A stretch of DNA of 64,000 bases from Xanthostigma xanthostigma. Its lineage: Eukaryota; Arthropoda; Insecta; Raphidioptera; Raphidiidae. The notes under the pieces are model-generated. The model was not told the DNA's origin. It made no database searches and was given only the letters and a program-made list of their open reading frames with translations. This document shows, piece by piece, positions 1 through 11,149 of the stretch. Within the stretch, counting starts at the first letter, position 1; every line of letters starts with the position of its first letter. A program made the position numbers and the translations under genes. The stretch is taken from NCBI GenBank assembly GCA_963575645.1, contig OY754464.1:43514192-43578191 (forward strand). Reading direction: 5' to 3'.

Positions 1-970
1 GGTTCGGTACTTAGTGTCGCTTCATTTTCCATCGCTATTAATGGCATAATTGCGAGCATTCCAACAACTGTAGAGTCATCGCTCTATGTTGATGACTTGG
101 CGATTTACTGCTCGTCAAAGTACATTCGTACTGCACAACGTCACCTACAGTTGGCCATTAATAGCATACAGCGATGGACAACCAACAATGGTTTTAAATT
201 CTCCGTTGAAAAAACCCAGTGTGTGCATTTTTGCCGAACTCGAAGTTGTTATCAGGAACCATTTTTGTATTTATATGACACTCACATTTCTGTACAAGAC
301 TATGCCCGATTTCTTGGGCTTACCTTCGACCGATAGTTGACTTGGAAGGCTCATTTTAGTATTTTAAAGAGGAAGGCGATGTCCTCAATTAATATTTTAA
401 AAATTTTATCTGACACCACATGGGGAGCGGACCGTACGATTATGCTACGAAATTATCGCGCACTCGTACGTTCCAAATTGGATTATGGTAGCATTGTGTA
501 CGACTCTGCGCGTGAGTCGTACATAAGAACGTTAAATGCCATTCATCACGCTGGTGTTCGACTATCTACCGGAGATTTTATTTCTAACCCAGTAGTCAGC
601 ATGCTTGCTGAAAGCGGAGAGCTTCCACTTAATATCAGGCGGAAAAGAAACATTGTTTCCTATGTTTCCAAGCTCCGTAGTCAACCTGACCACCCTACAT
701 ATAGTTGCGTATTCGAACATCGATTTTATTTTGTGTATAGACGAAGAAAAAATTCAACTCGTCCTCTCGGTATCAGGTTGACTAACCTTCTGAGCGAACT
801 TCAGTTGGTACTCCCTAGAACCCTTAGAGTTGGCCGTAATTCTGTGCCTCCGTGGCTAATTCCTCAGCCCGTCATCGACATGTCACTTTCCATTCACTTG
901 CGAAATACAACAACGCCAGAGCTTTATCGCCAGTTTTTCCTGGCATGGCTGGGCAAAATGAAGACTAATT
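1..970 (+). pseudogene. LINE reverse transcriptase, C-terminal part
   Basis: Frame 1 reads from base 1 through the RT catalytic box (LYVDDLAIYC, about 85-115), then the typical spacing region with the motif FSVEKTQCVHF. A TAG at 334-336 interrupts an otherwise continuous frame (FLGLTFDR, stop, LTWKAHF). The second half (337 to about 970) is the thumb/connection region and includes RALVRSKLDYGSIVYDSA, a signature of I/jockey/R1-type RTs ('R...LDYG..vy'). The reading moves to another frame shortly before the RNase H domain, which marks a frameshift between about 905 and 978. A LINE RT copies its RNA onto nicked target DNA; this copy cannot make the full protein. Confidence 0.85.
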
Positions 971-977
971 TCCTATT

Positions 978-1826
978 TACACCAATGGATCAAAGTCTAA
1001 TGATCGAGTTGGTTGTGCGTTCGTCACCGGTAACGAAAATTATGGTTATAAACTATCTCAAGAGTGCAGAATTTTTACCGTAGAACTTTTTGCAATTTTG
1101 CAAGCCTTGAGACACGTTGAAGGTCCGAATAAGTATGTTATTTGCAGCGACTCTCTGAGCGCCCTTCAGGCTATGCAGTGTCCATATCCTAGCCACCCTC
1201 TGATCTGGCTTATTCAGGATAAGATATATTCCCTGAAGAGAGGTGAAACCATCGTTCGGTTTTGTTGGATTCCCGGTCACATGGGAATCGTGGGAAATGA
1301 ACTAGCTGAGACTGCAGCTAAAGACGCTGCAAATGACGGTCAAAACGTGTTTTGCGTTATCGGTGACGACGTGAAGAACGGACTTATTACAGCCGTCCCG
1401 GAGCTCTGGAAGGATGAATGGAGTGCTGTCGTTGAAAATAAATTAAGAATAATTAAACCTACAGTTGACCCATGGCTTACATCTTTCCGTGCCTCCAGAT
1501 GGGAGGAAGTGGTCCTTACTCGGCTTCGCATCGGTCACTGTAGGTTGACTCATGGATTCTTGATGGCACGCGAAGAACCGCCATACTGTGAGACGTGTGA
1601 CACTCGAATCACCGTCTCACATATTTTAATTGAGTGTGTCCAGTTTAGGGACACACGACAGCAGATCGGATTGTCAAGAGATCTGTCTGTAATTTTAGGG
1701 AATGACCCGGAAAATGTCGATCTGCTGTTTCTATTTTTAAAAGAGACCGGTCTTAACCGATTGCTTTGGTTTTATTTATTTATTTGTTTTTGTTACCTGT
1801 TATTGTTAATTTTTATCTTTTTTTAA
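978..1826 (+). pseudogene. LINE RNase H domain and C-terminal Cys/His motif
   Basis: The domain starts with YTNGSKSN at 978, matching the RNase H1 fold start YTDGS but with Asn in place of the first catalytic Asp. It continues with the TVELFAILQAL helix (catalytic Glu), ICSDSLSAL (catalytic Asp) and WIPGHMGIVGNELAETAAK, where the last Asp is Glu. Two of the four catalytic acidic positions are therefore changed, so activity is doubtful even apart from the frameshift upstream. At about 1588-1635 follows CETCD...SHILIEC, the CCHC-type finger normally found after RNase H in this clade. The last ~25 residues before the stop at 1826 are read-through of T-rich 3' UTR-like sequence. Confidence 0.8.
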
Positions 1827-1931
1827 ATGTTATTTTTGTCTTAATAGAGTCTACACAACTCTTTTTTTTTTGTTAACAAGTTTATTTTTTGTTTTTATCT
1901 TTTATTCTGTTTTATTTTTTTATTTATTATA

Positions 1932-2996
1932 CAGGGTATCCCTAAAAGGTCTTTACAAATACCTACCACATATTACTCAGGCCAAAACAACTCGATACAA
2001 ACTTACCTTAGTACAAAGTTGCTTAGTTTGGGCGCTAGACGGCTCTTAAGTTACAATTTTTAAATCGTTTTTGCTTTATAACTTTGAAACGGCTCATGAG
2101 ATTTTACTCAAATTTGGTACGTTGGCATAGCTTTATTGGGCAATAAAACTCATATAATAATGATGAATATCATTCCATGGGCGTAAAACTTGATTTTTTC
2201 GATAATTAAACATCTAAAACTTCTAAGCCAATGGAAAAAAATCAGTTTGAGTATGAAATCTGGATCACGCGACTCATTTACTACAAAAAAGGTACTCTTG
2301 ATAAAATTCGATTACTCTCATAGTTTCGACAAAATTTTAATTTTAGTCATTTAGAGCATAATTAAATACACACAAGACCCTGTGAATACTGTAGAACAAC
2401 TATGGCAACATATCCAACAAGCAACATTAATAATCTTACAGGCGATGAAAAAATTATGCAAAAAGTCCATTTCAATTTTTTGCGTCGTATACATTTTTGT
2501 ATACGTGAAAATGGTGAACATTTTGAACAATTTTTATAAAATATCTGTTATTCCGTTATATTTAATTTTGCTCTAAATTACTAAAATTAAAATTTTGTCG
2601 AAACTATGAGAGTAATCGAATTATATCAAGAGTACCTTTTTTGTAGTAAATGAGTCGCGTGATCCAGATTTCATACTCAAACTGATTTTTTTCCATTGGC
2701 GTAGAAGTTTTAGATGTTTAATTATCGAAAAAATCAAGTTCTACGCCCATGGAATGATATTCATCATTATTATGATATGGGTTTTATTGCTATGCCAACG
2801 TACCAAATTTGAGTAAAATCTCATGTGCCGTTTCAAAGTTTAGTTATAAAGCAAAAACGATTGAAAATTGTAACTTAAGAACCGTCTAGCGCCCAAACTA
2901 AGCAACTTTGTACTGAGGTAAGTTTGCTTGTATCGAGTTGTTTTGGCCTGAAGAATATGTGGTAGGCTTTTGTAAAGACATTTTAGGGACACCCTG
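1932..2996. mobile_element. Mariner-type DNA element with 426-bp terminal inverted repeats
   Basis: The left arm 1932-2357 and right arm 2570-2996 are near-perfect inverted copies, starting CAGGGTATCCCTAAAAGG and ending CCTGTA-proximal TTTAGGGACACCCTG. Both ends are flanked by TA, the target duplication of the Tc1/mariner superfamily. The ~210-bp centre holds the 3' end of a DDE transposase gene (separate entry). So this is a deletion derivative of an autonomous element with unusually long inverted repeats. It sits directly after the LINE 3' end. A second, single-arm copy is at 40916-41241. Confidence 0.8.
2361..2539 (+). pseudogene. C-terminal remnant of a DDE (Tc1/mariner-type) transposase
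   Basis: The frame at 2382 reads NTVEQLWQHIQQAT, and after a +1 shift around 2425-2440 the neighbouring frame reads VHFNFLRRIHFCIREN then GEHFEQFL and a stop at 2537-2539. The pattern 'VEELW.RI..A......FLRRC..CI...G.HFE..L' is the familiar C-terminus of insect DDE_3-type transposases. Only about 55 residues remain, well short of the roughly 340 expected, and the catalytic triad is gone. It lies exactly between the two inverted repeat arms, as expected for an internally deleted element. Confidence 0.65.
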
Positions 2997-3002
2997 TATA
3001 TT

Positions 3003-4215
3003 ATTTTTTTTTATTTATTATATAGACGCTGATGACCTCAGCTGTTGAGCGTCTATTATTTACAATCTCTCTCTATCCCAAATGATTTTTTTTTATGTTA
3101 TCACAGGTTTAAAAACATTCAATATATACAATATAAAAAAATCGAAATAATTAGTTGCGGTAGTTAGCACATAGTAATACGATACACGGCAATTTCTTTT
3201 ATTAAAAAAATCCTACGTTCTAAATCTGAAGTAATCCAGGATTAATTAAAAAAATTCCAAAATCCAATCTAATCCAACTTCAGATACGAAATAATCCAAA
3301 AGCTAAAACGAAAATCTCAACTTTCACGGCAAACGGAACATCCAACTTTGGAATTCAACAATCGGAAATACGGAATAATTCGATAATTCGGAAACCAGGA
3401 AAACTGGATTCAATATTCTTTTTATACCGGAAGAACGAAAGAACGCCTTATGCGCCAACGAAAACTAGAACCGTACAGATCCAGAAACAAGCCCACAAAT
3501 CCAACTTGAAGTTGTAAAAATCAAAACAGCTCCAAATTATAATAAAAAAAATATCTCTAACAATTAAAAATCATGCCTCTATCATAATATAGTCTGATAC
3601 GAGAAGTAGCCACTAGCCCGACACAGACTGACCGCTGTCTCTCCAAACACAATACGCCAATTCCTAGAGCCGTACACAGAGTACAGTCGTTCATTGTCTA
3701 GCTCACTAGCCTACATTGATGTGCTATCCTCATCGGCCACAACAAATCAAATCAAATGACAAAATCTTTCATCGGTTTCATATTTACAATAAATCTAGCG
3801 TCCTTCACTATCTCATGGTCCCTTATGCGAAAATCGGACTTCTTCGTCGTACTCATTGTAGAGCAGTAAAGTTAAGTTTTGACAAGGAAAAAATTAATAA
3901 CAGAAAACGAATGATGAGGAAGGGAAGAAACTGCCGTCAGAAATACAAAAACCAAAAATTCAAATGCCTAAAGTACCGGGAGGCACGTTTTAGAGGTCAA
4001 ACGCGGTTTTCCGTTATTTCCGGCAAAAGTTGACCTCCAATCGAAAAATGTATGGCAGTGTTGTAGGTATTAAAATCTACAACTTTTATGAGTATAATTT
4101 TTTCACATAACCTCAAAGATTTAGAGAAATATCGTAAAACCGTGTTTTTCGTTTTTAATTTTTTTCTCCTACAAAAATGATTTTTTTTCATGAAATTTTC
4201 AGGAGACTTACCTTT
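3003..4215. other. No recognised gene; low-complexity AT-rich DNA
   Basis: This stretch holds no clear coding signal. It has a local run of AATCCA/ATTCGG-like motifs (3190-3400). A 105-codon open frame at 3716-4033 (rich in Lys and Arg) matches nothing I know and crosses into fold-back-like sequence, so I treat it as chance. Confidence 0.5.
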
Positions 4216-4562
4216 CTATGTCCTAAATAAACTGTATTTTTTGGAATAAAAAAATTAATTTGCCAATGTGATATTAACAAAAAACTGAAAAATTACCCCT
4301 TACTTCAACCTAAAAAAGTAATGTAAAAATTTCAGATTTTCAAAAATCGTAGTATGGGGTTTTCTTCGTTAAATTGTCTACTTTCAGATGTCCATACACC
4401 ATCTGAAAGTAGACATTTTAGCAGAGAAAACCCTATACTACGATTTTTGAAAATCTGAAATTCTTACATTACTTTTTTAGGTAATTTTTCGGTTTTTTGT
4501 TAATATTACATTGGCAAATTAATTTTTATATTCGAAAAAATTACAGCTTATTTAGGACATAG
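4216..4562. repeat. Fold-back with ~170-bp arms
   Basis: Arms 4216-4390 and 4400-4562 are inverted copies around a ~9-base centre (TCCATACAC). The inner part (CTTTCAGATG / CATCTGAAAG, flanked by GTAGACA) is almost perfect, and the outer part has a few indels. It could form a long hairpin in RNA or single-stranded DNA. No flanking target duplication was found, so it may be a fold-back transposon or an inverted duplication. Confidence 0.75.
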
Positions 4563-4967
4563 ACGATTCCTGTAAGGACCTTAAACCATATAACCATCCT
4601 TTCAAAGTGCACGCAAGATACGAAAATCGTTCAAAAAGTTGAGATGTCTATTGAAAAATGTTGCAAACGAAAGGAATTTTATACCAAGTATAAAAAGCAT
4701 CGGAAGGGCTCGCTTTTATATATATATATAGGTATATATTAATTTGCATCAATGCGTTCTTTATGTAGGTGTAAGTTATTACAATTATTTCTTAACGATA
4801 TCTTTAATAAATCTTGTTAATTTTAATTACACTATTTATTAAGAAAAAAACTTTTCGCTACTGGTATTCTCGTAAATTAAATTTATACAAAAGCAGGGCC
4901 CAGAGGTGTAGTATAACTAATATATATGTATTTCTAAACGAGGATCATTAAATACGTCAACAAGCAG

Positions 4968-5053
4968 GGTTAAAATACTTGGAACAATTTGAGGATCAAC
5001 ACAACGATGGGGCGTGGTTTGTTGGTTTTCTGAAATACGCACACAGGTTCATG
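4968..5053 (+). CDS. Candidate internal exon of an unrecognised host gene
   Basis: An open block is bounded by AAGCAG at 4962-4967 and a strong donor, ATG|GTAAGTATAT, at 5054. The open frame reads GLKYLEQFEDQHN then DGAWFVGFLKYAHRFM: mixed, protein-like composition with several Trp/Phe/His residues, unlike the Asn/Lys/Ile-rich chance frames nearby. It ends in phase 0. The next candidate exon on the same strand (12915-13041) begins in phase 0, so the two could be spliced together across a 7.9-kb intron. The polypyrimidine tract before the acceptor is weak. I do not recognise the protein, and a chance open frame of this length remains possible. Confidence 0.3.
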
Positions 5054-7260
5054 GTAAGTATATGTGTGTGTATGTGCGTGTTAGTGCGCAGGTGTGTTTG
5101 TATGTAGTATGTATGCATCTATATATTGTTTGTTCGGGACTAATCATAATCAGGGTCAAAACTGCAGGCTGCTAGATTACAGGCTGCGGTTTCCTGGGTA
5201 GATTCGTGTCCGTGCCATGTAATCAACAACAAGACTACATACAGGCATGTTCGCATTCCACCCGAACAGGGGTGTACTAATGAACGATGCTTTCATTTGT
5301 CAATTTTCTATTCAAATGTTAATCGCGTGAGTTCTCAAAAATTCAATGTATGACAAATTATTATTATACGAAAGAATTCCTTAAAGAATTGTACATCCAC
5401 AAGCACCCAATACTTCGGGTTCGTCACTGTCTTACAAGGGATATTTGCGAAGCAAGTTGAAACTATAACCGCGTCTCGAACCATGAATTGGGCGATTACA
5501 CTAAGTTTTGGTCATGCGCCCGAAGTATACGAAGCTATCCAATAAGTGTAACCTTTTGCATTTGGCAGATTGATGTATTACGCTGACTTGCCAAGATAGT
5601 TTTTATATTTGCCAGCAATAACGGTTTGACTCCTGCAAAAACAAATTTAACAGAATACTATGGGTCCTGCTTCCTGAGCTCAAAAAGGAGGTTTGTGCGC
5701 AAAATTTCAACGCAATAGAAAATGGGTCAAATTGTAGCAATTAAATTTAAATTTGACGTACATACATACGTTCATGCATACGACGTGATTTCAAACGTAA
5801 GAAAATCATTGAAAAATAAGTGTGTCTGGTGTTGCAGTTTAATTTTAAACTTACAATGATGTCAGCATCTGTTAAAGTTTTGAATTCTGATTTTAAAATA
5901 TAAGATCCGTTTTTATTTCAAAACTGAGCATACGATATCTTCTAATTTCCGTATCACGTCATGCAACAGACAAAGACAACCGAAAAGTTTGTGATTTGTA
6001 AGTTCCCATATAGCGGCTATAGAACTACCTAATTGAGTGTGAGTAGAAAATTTCAGAAAATCTGGAAAATGTGGCTCTACAGAAGCAATTTTAAATTTCA
6101 GGTATAGCAATTTTTTACTTAGCTCAGAGACAAGTTTATAACCCCCACGTGAAAATTTAATTTTTCTGGAACACCCTTCTTGCTAGAACACTTCGCGTCA
6201 AGTGTTTATATTGTTAGTCAAAAAAGATTATCCTGAAAAAGTTTTCAAAAGCTTTCAAACGACCGAAATTGCGATAGTCTCTATGGTATTGCTAAATCAC
6301 GCGTTTTCGACACAAAAATTAACGTATTGTGTGCGTTAGTCCTAATTGTAATAAATCCATTTTATTACAAGTGAGATTTCTACATGGTTACGAACTGTGC
6401 GTGAATAATCGAATTATGAACCGTGTGTAAACAAAAAAATTTTGTTTCACTATTTACATGTAGCTGTCACTTTGCACAAACATCCCTTTGCATGTTCTCG
6501 TTATAAAAAGTGTCATGCATGACAAAAGAGAGAAGAAGCCTCTATTTTCAAACGTGTGCGATATTTTAAAAAATGTACTAAAACATACTATTGTAACGTT
6601 TTGTATGATTGTGACGTTAATTTGTGAAGAAATTAGTTATTTGATTTTATTTTAGATGTTTTATTTAAAATGCGAGGTAAGTATAAATCATGATTATTAA
6701 GTTATTTAAATATTAAAATGTTTAATTTCCAGATGCCAGAATTATTTTTTTGTTGTAATGTATCTTGTAAAGCCATTTATATTGGAAATATTATATCAGA
6801 ATAAATTAATTCTTTGAAAATGAATTTCTGATATCCCAATTATGGGAAAGGTGTTTTTAATTTGAAATATAAGAAAGAACTCAAAAAGTATTTTAATACA
6901 ATAAAGAATTTGGAATTTGTTATGATCTTGGTAAGGTCGCAAATTAATCAGTAATAATTATTGAATGTTAAGTAATCTGTAACGGAGATTGTCGATTTTA
7001 ATCTATTTTGACAAAACCAGCGCCACAGCATGCTTGAAACCTGGCACCCAAATCGATCGGCAAAATCAGCGTAGTGGGAAACGGCCTTTACTCTGTTAAA
7101 TAGCATGGGAACCTTCATGTGATGTGCTCGTTCGTGCACGTAGTGTGCTCGGTCTTTAATATAAGTTCTCATCGTATTCATAAAATTAAGACCGGTATAA
7201 ACTATTGTAGCCCTAAATTAATTAACTTTCTTCCCCAGTCTGTTTGAGATATGCCCTTAA
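5054..7260. other. No gene recognised; GT-rich patch and diffuse repeats
   Basis: A degenerate TGTG/TATG tract lies at 5060-5120. Around 5880-6110 a diverged piece shares the motif 'cacg/ctgtaacagacaaagacaaccga' style wording with 19190-19260, so it probably belongs to the composite interspersed family described at 14880 and 56737. Otherwise I see no coding, RNA or terminal-repeat signal. Confidence 0.4.
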
Positions 7261-7264
7261 ATCA

Positions 7265-7600
7265 GACTGTAACATAAGGCCTTTTTTACCCGACTGCGGG
7301 GCAGCCAAAAAGGAAGGGTATCTATCAGGAAGGGTGTCTATCAAAGTCCACCGTAGCACCTAAACTATTCATCCGATTTTGATAAATAAGCTGTCAATCG
7401 ATTCGCTATTATGGTCTGGGTAACATAGGCTAAATTTGTTTTTGAAGTTTGGTCCCAGAGGTGAGCAAATTAGAAACAAAAAATAATTAAAAAAATAATT
7501 TAAATAAAAATTAAGTTAAACCAGTGGGAGTATATGCGCAAGTAATTCAAGAATTACAAGGCGCGAATTTTTAGATAATATACCCCGGCGTTATGTTTGA
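7265..7600 (+). repeat. Interspersed repeat with the 'CCAGTGGGAGTAT' block
   Basis: The sequence starts near CCCGACTGCGGGGCAGCC and ends with CCAGTGGGAGTATATGCGC, an 'aattcaagaatt' block and 'ataccccggcg'. The same terminal block returns at 16320-16390 (minus), 56835-56905 (plus) and 57945-58010 (minus), so it is a dispersed module of the composite family. CCGACTGCGGGGCAG-type wording is common in insect non-autonomous elements. It is non-coding. Confidence 0.6.
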
Positions 7601-7844
7601 AAAACGAAACTTTGAGCTTAATCATCTAATTTAATTAACTTAATCTAAGATAAAAATAGCAATTGAAAATACCGAAATACAGAAAGGAAAAAAATCATTT
7701 AAATAATTTATTATTAAAATAGGTTCACAATTATAAAAGCCTTAGCTGTAAGCTCTATGATCGTTTATTAGTCACAACCAACTTTTTATAATTATGACCC
7801 TAAATTATATTTCCTTTTTGGTACATTTCAATAAAAGCTTTTTT

Positions 7845-8014
7845 AACTTCCCGCTTTAAAAAAAAAAAAAAAATTTTTTTTTTTCAAAAATCGGGAAGTT
7901 ATTGGTTTCACTCCGATTTTCGAAAATCGAGTTTTCGCCAGATCTCGACGTTTTGAGGTCCTAGGAAGCTATTGAAACTATTTTGGCGATGATGTCCGTA
8001 GGGCTGTATGTATG

Positions 8015-8050
<36 letters not shown>

Positions 8051-9375
8051 AACCTTTTATATCTTTTGAACGGAGTGTCCGACTGAAACGCGGTTTGCGG
8101 CATCTGACGTGATCTTGGTGAACTTAGACTTCCTGAAAATTTGAAACGATTCGGCCCAAAAAATTTTGAGAAATCTTAAAAAAACAAGTTTAAAAAATTT
8201 TTAAAAATTTGTTTTTGTAAAAAATTTTCTAAACTACTAAACCGATTAATTCCAAAAACTAATCAGCTCTTCTCCTTAACAAACTGCGTCGATTTCCGCA
8301 AACCGCATCAAAATCGGTTCATTTGTTCACGAGAAACCGTGAACGAAAAAATCGTAAAAAAGTGTTTTTTTAAAATGACTCTTAAAATTGTTGTCAGATT
8401 GATTTTTTTGTAATAAATTACTTTCTTAAGCTAAAAAAACTGCGTCGATCGCCGCAAACCATATCAAAATTGGTTCATTTGTTCATGAGATAACATGAAC
8501 GAAAAATTAGGAAAAAAGTAATTTTTTAAAATTACTCGTAAAATTCTTATCAAATCGATTTTTTTGTAATAATTGACTTTCTTAGGTTAAAAAAACTGCG
8601 TCGATCGACACAAACCGCATCAAAATCGGCTCATTTGTTCACGAGATATCATGAACGAAAAATTTTTAAAAAGTGTTTTTTTTTAAATTGCTCGTAAAAT
8701 TCCTATGAGATCGATTTTTCTGTATTAAATTACTTTTTAAGGTTAAAAAATTGCGTCGACTGCCGCAAACCGCATCAAAATCGGTTCATTTGTTCACGAG
8801 AAACCGTGAACGAAAAAATCGTAAAAAAGTGTTTTTTTAAAATGACTCTTAAAATTGTTGTCAGATTGATTTTTTTGTAATAAATTACTTTCTTAAGCTA
8901 AAAAAACTGCGTCGATCGCCGCAAACCATATCAAAATTGGTTCATTTGTTCATGAGATAACATGAACGAAAAATTAGGAAAAAAGTAATTTTTTAAAATT
9001 ACTCGTAAAATTCTTATCAAATCGATTTTTTTGTAATAATTGACTTTCTTAGGTTAAAAAAACTGCGTCGATCGACACAAACCGCATCAAAATCGGCTCA
9101 TTTGTTCACGAGATATCATGAACGAAAAATTTTTAAAAAGTGTTTTTTTTTAAATTGCTCGTAAAATTCCTATGAGATCGATTTTTCTGTATTAAATTAC
9201 TTTTTAAGGTTAAAAAATTGCGTCGACTGCCGCAAATCGCATCAAAATCGGTTCATTTGTTCATGAGATATCGTGAACGAAAATTTTTTTTTTGAGCTCG
9301 AAGAGCTAAAAAATAAACTTCTTGCTATATTTGATATATTTTTGAGCATTTTGAACTCGAAAATAGCGGGAAGTT
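7845..9375. mobile_element. Element with AACTTCCCGC ends and internal tandem repeats
   Basis: The left end reads AACTTCCCGCTTT and the right end AAATAGCGGGAAGTT, giving an 11-bp terminal inverted repeat (AACTTCCCGCT). A poly-A/poly-T block and a (GT)n run (8011-8040) lie near the left end. Most of the interior (8280-9285) is a tandem array of ~155-bp monomers. No coding sequence is present; frames such as 9273-9611 merely run across the right boundary. It is a non-autonomous DNA element or satellite-bearing repeat of unknown superfamily. Confidence 0.6.
8280..9285. repeat. ~155-bp tandem repeats with a 467-bp higher-order unit
   Basis: Monomers share 'actgcgtcgat..ccgcaaac' and 'atcaaaatcggttcatttgt', followed by a GAACG block and a T-run. 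Starts are near 8283, 8437, 8594, 8750, 8904, 9061 and 9217. Monomers 1-3 (A, B, C) are distinct from one another, but monomers 4-6 repeat A, B, C almost base for base: the landmark 'cgcatca' is at 8304 and 8771, and 'gtcgatcgcc' at 8444 and 8911, both 467 bp apart. So a three-monomer unit was duplicated recently. Confidence 0.85.
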
Positions 9376-9507
9376 ACAGGGATGGCCTGCAGGGTCAAAC
9401 TACTTTTCAAATTTTTTTATTAGTATTTTATTTTTCGTGTTTTTTGTCTTTCAAAATTTTAACTAATATAACATCAATTTATAAAAATTATTTGATTATT
9501 TTATACA

Positions 9508-9655
9508 AGATGGTTGCGAAGGAAAAGGTATTCCGTAATTTTGGGGCGTCCGCCATATTGGATATATGCACTCTCACCAGACTTATACATGAGTGTGTAT
9601 TAGTTAGATAGATCTAGTCGAAAAAATTTCAGGAAATTAGACGACAGGGCCTTTT
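9508..9655 (+). repeat. Single copy of the 'GGGGCGTCCGCCATATTGG' repeat
   Basis: The block 'gttgcgaaggaaaaggta ... ggggcgtccgccatattgg ... agatctagtcg' matches the monomer seen three times at 18660-18965. It is non-coding. Confidence 0.55.
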
Positions 9656-9814
9656 CAACTAATAAATAATAATATTGACATTTGACATATAATAACAAAG
9701 AAAAAAGAAATTTCTGTGAACGCGTGCGGTAACGCGGGTAACGGTTACTACTAAACTGTACTGATATTTACTATTCGTTTTAATGGTTTTCTATAATATA
9801 TGTTATCAAGTCAT

Positions 9815-10344
9815 GTTAAAATTAAAAAACTCGGGTCGCAGTGCGAAACCCTGCCGACAATATAGTGTATTTGCTTTTATAAGCAGTGTGGCTCTATTCT
9901 ATGAACTTAACTTTGTTTTTGGACAAAATAAAAAAAATTACCCTCTAATACACCCCTTAAAACAACATTTTTTTACTTAATTTCAATACTACATACCAAT
10001 TCAACATCTGTACCAAATTATATACACCCTTCAGTATGTAAATCCATATCAGTAAACTTGCGTTTTCATAAAACTTGTAAGTCCGGTCCTGTCGGGCCGA
10101 TTTTATTTAAATTTTAGCAGCACATTTCAATAATTACTAAAGGGTTAAATTTCAAATTTGAAGTGATTCTGAGAATTTTTTCCGTATTTTTGGGCCCAAA
10201 AACATTTTTCAACCCCTAAATACCCCCCTTAAAATGGCCCGATCGGGCCCATTTTAAATAGGCTTCTTGCGATGATGGATTCCAACATGTGGACCAAATT
10301 TCGTTTAAATCGATTAAGTCTGTCGAGAGTTATCGTGGTCACAC
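9815..10344 (+). repeat. Dispersed ~530-bp repeat, copy 1
   Basis: This runs from 'actcgggtcgcagtgcg' to 'gagagttatcgtggtcaca'. The inverse complement lies at 23931-24465 and a third, diverged copy at 39590-39910. It carries the internal palindrome CCCGATCGGG within ATGGCCCGATCGGGCCCAT. It is non-coding. In copies 1 and 2 the 'gtggtca' end abuts a simple-sequence tract. Confidence 0.8.
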
Positions 10345-10345
10345 A

Positions 10346-10354
10346 TATATATAT

Positions 10355-10389
<35 letters not shown>

Positions 10390-10400
10390 CATATATATAT
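10346..10400. repeat. (AT)n microsatellite
   Basis: Interrupted AT dinucleotide run directly after the end of the 530-bp repeat. Confidence 0.9.
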
Positions 10401-10414
10401 AAACATTTCCAAAA

Positions 10415-10495
10415 ATGGTGCCAAACTTCTTAGAAACTTATGAAACGTCGAGAAATTTTGGTCCGACCCCTAGGTCCCGCCATCCGACCGACGCC
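10415..10495 (+). repeat. Short dispersed repeat 'ATTTCCAAAAATGGTGCCAA'
   Basis: The ~80-bp block, ending 'catccgaccgacg', recurs at 34400-34492 with about 90% visible identity. There it directly follows a half copy of a palindromic DNA element. Confidence 0.7.
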
Positions 10496-10585
10496 AATAG
10501 TGTAAGTGCCTTATGGCAAATACACTAACAAAGTATGCTTGTCAAATAACTAACATCTACAGAACAAAAGAATAATAGATTTTTT

Positions 10586-11140
10586 TTTATTTTCAAAATA
10601 TTTCCGAAACTACAAATTTAAACAACACATTTTCTTTTACTATCTTGTAAATATATACAGAATAATAAACCGTTATGAAATGTATATCAATTAATTTATA
10701 TAAAAAACAACATTAAAGGGTACCTATATCTCTTCTCCGAATGCGCCGATTTCCTCCAAAAATTGTTTTTACAAAACTTGTAAAATAGTATAATAAACAA
10801 TTTTGAAAAGTATACCATTATTGTATAAAAAACGTCATAGCATATAATATCTCTTTTGCGCATGCGCCGATTTTCCCCAAAAAATTAAAAAACTTTCGTT
10901 TAAAAATAGATAAAATAATAAACCGTTATGAAATGTAAACCATTATTATATAAGAAACAACGTCATAGCCTATATCTCTTTTACGCATGCGCCGATTTTT
11001 CCCAAAAAATTTACAAAACTTTCGGATAAAAATAGATAAAGTAATAAACCGTTATGAAAATATGTAAACCATTATTATATAAGAAACAACGTCATAGCCT
11101 ATATCTCTTTTGCGCATGCGCCGATTTTCCCCAAAAAACA
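10586..11140 (+). repeat. GCGCATGCGC satellite array (~120-bp monomers), plus orientation
   Basis: Four to five monomers each contain 'taataaaccgttatgaaa', 'attattatataagaaacaac', 'tatctctttt' and the self-complementary core GCGCATGCGCCGATTTTCC. The same monomer occurs in minus orientation at 15600-16310 and 45345-45600 and in plus at 56905-57250. Copies are diverged by point changes and small indels. Confidence 0.8.
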
Positions 11141-11149
11141 GATCATTAA

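Larger units (their letters stand above)
1..1930 (+). mobile_element. 3' half of a LINE with a C-terminal RNase H domain (I-clade-like)
   Basis: The window opens inside the reverse transcriptase of a non-LTR retrotransposon. In order one can read the end of RT motif B (GSVLS), the catalytic YVDD box, the RT thumb region, an RNase H domain and a terminal Cys/His cluster. RNase H after RT is known for the I, Loa, Outcast and Nimb groups, so an I-clade-like family is likely. The 5' part lies outside the window. The 3' UTR is T-rich and ends near 1930, directly against the TA target of the next element. The element is dead: one in-frame stop, one frameshift, and altered RNase H residues. Confidence 0.85.

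Noticed and set aside
3716-4033. 105-codon open frame
   Set aside because: Lys/Arg-rich, no recognised family, no start context, and it overlaps the approach to a fold-back; most likely chance.
9273-9611. 112-codon open frame
   Set aside because: It crosses the right boundary of the AACTTCCCGC element and runs into a different repeat; composition is chance-like (Phe/Leu/Ile).
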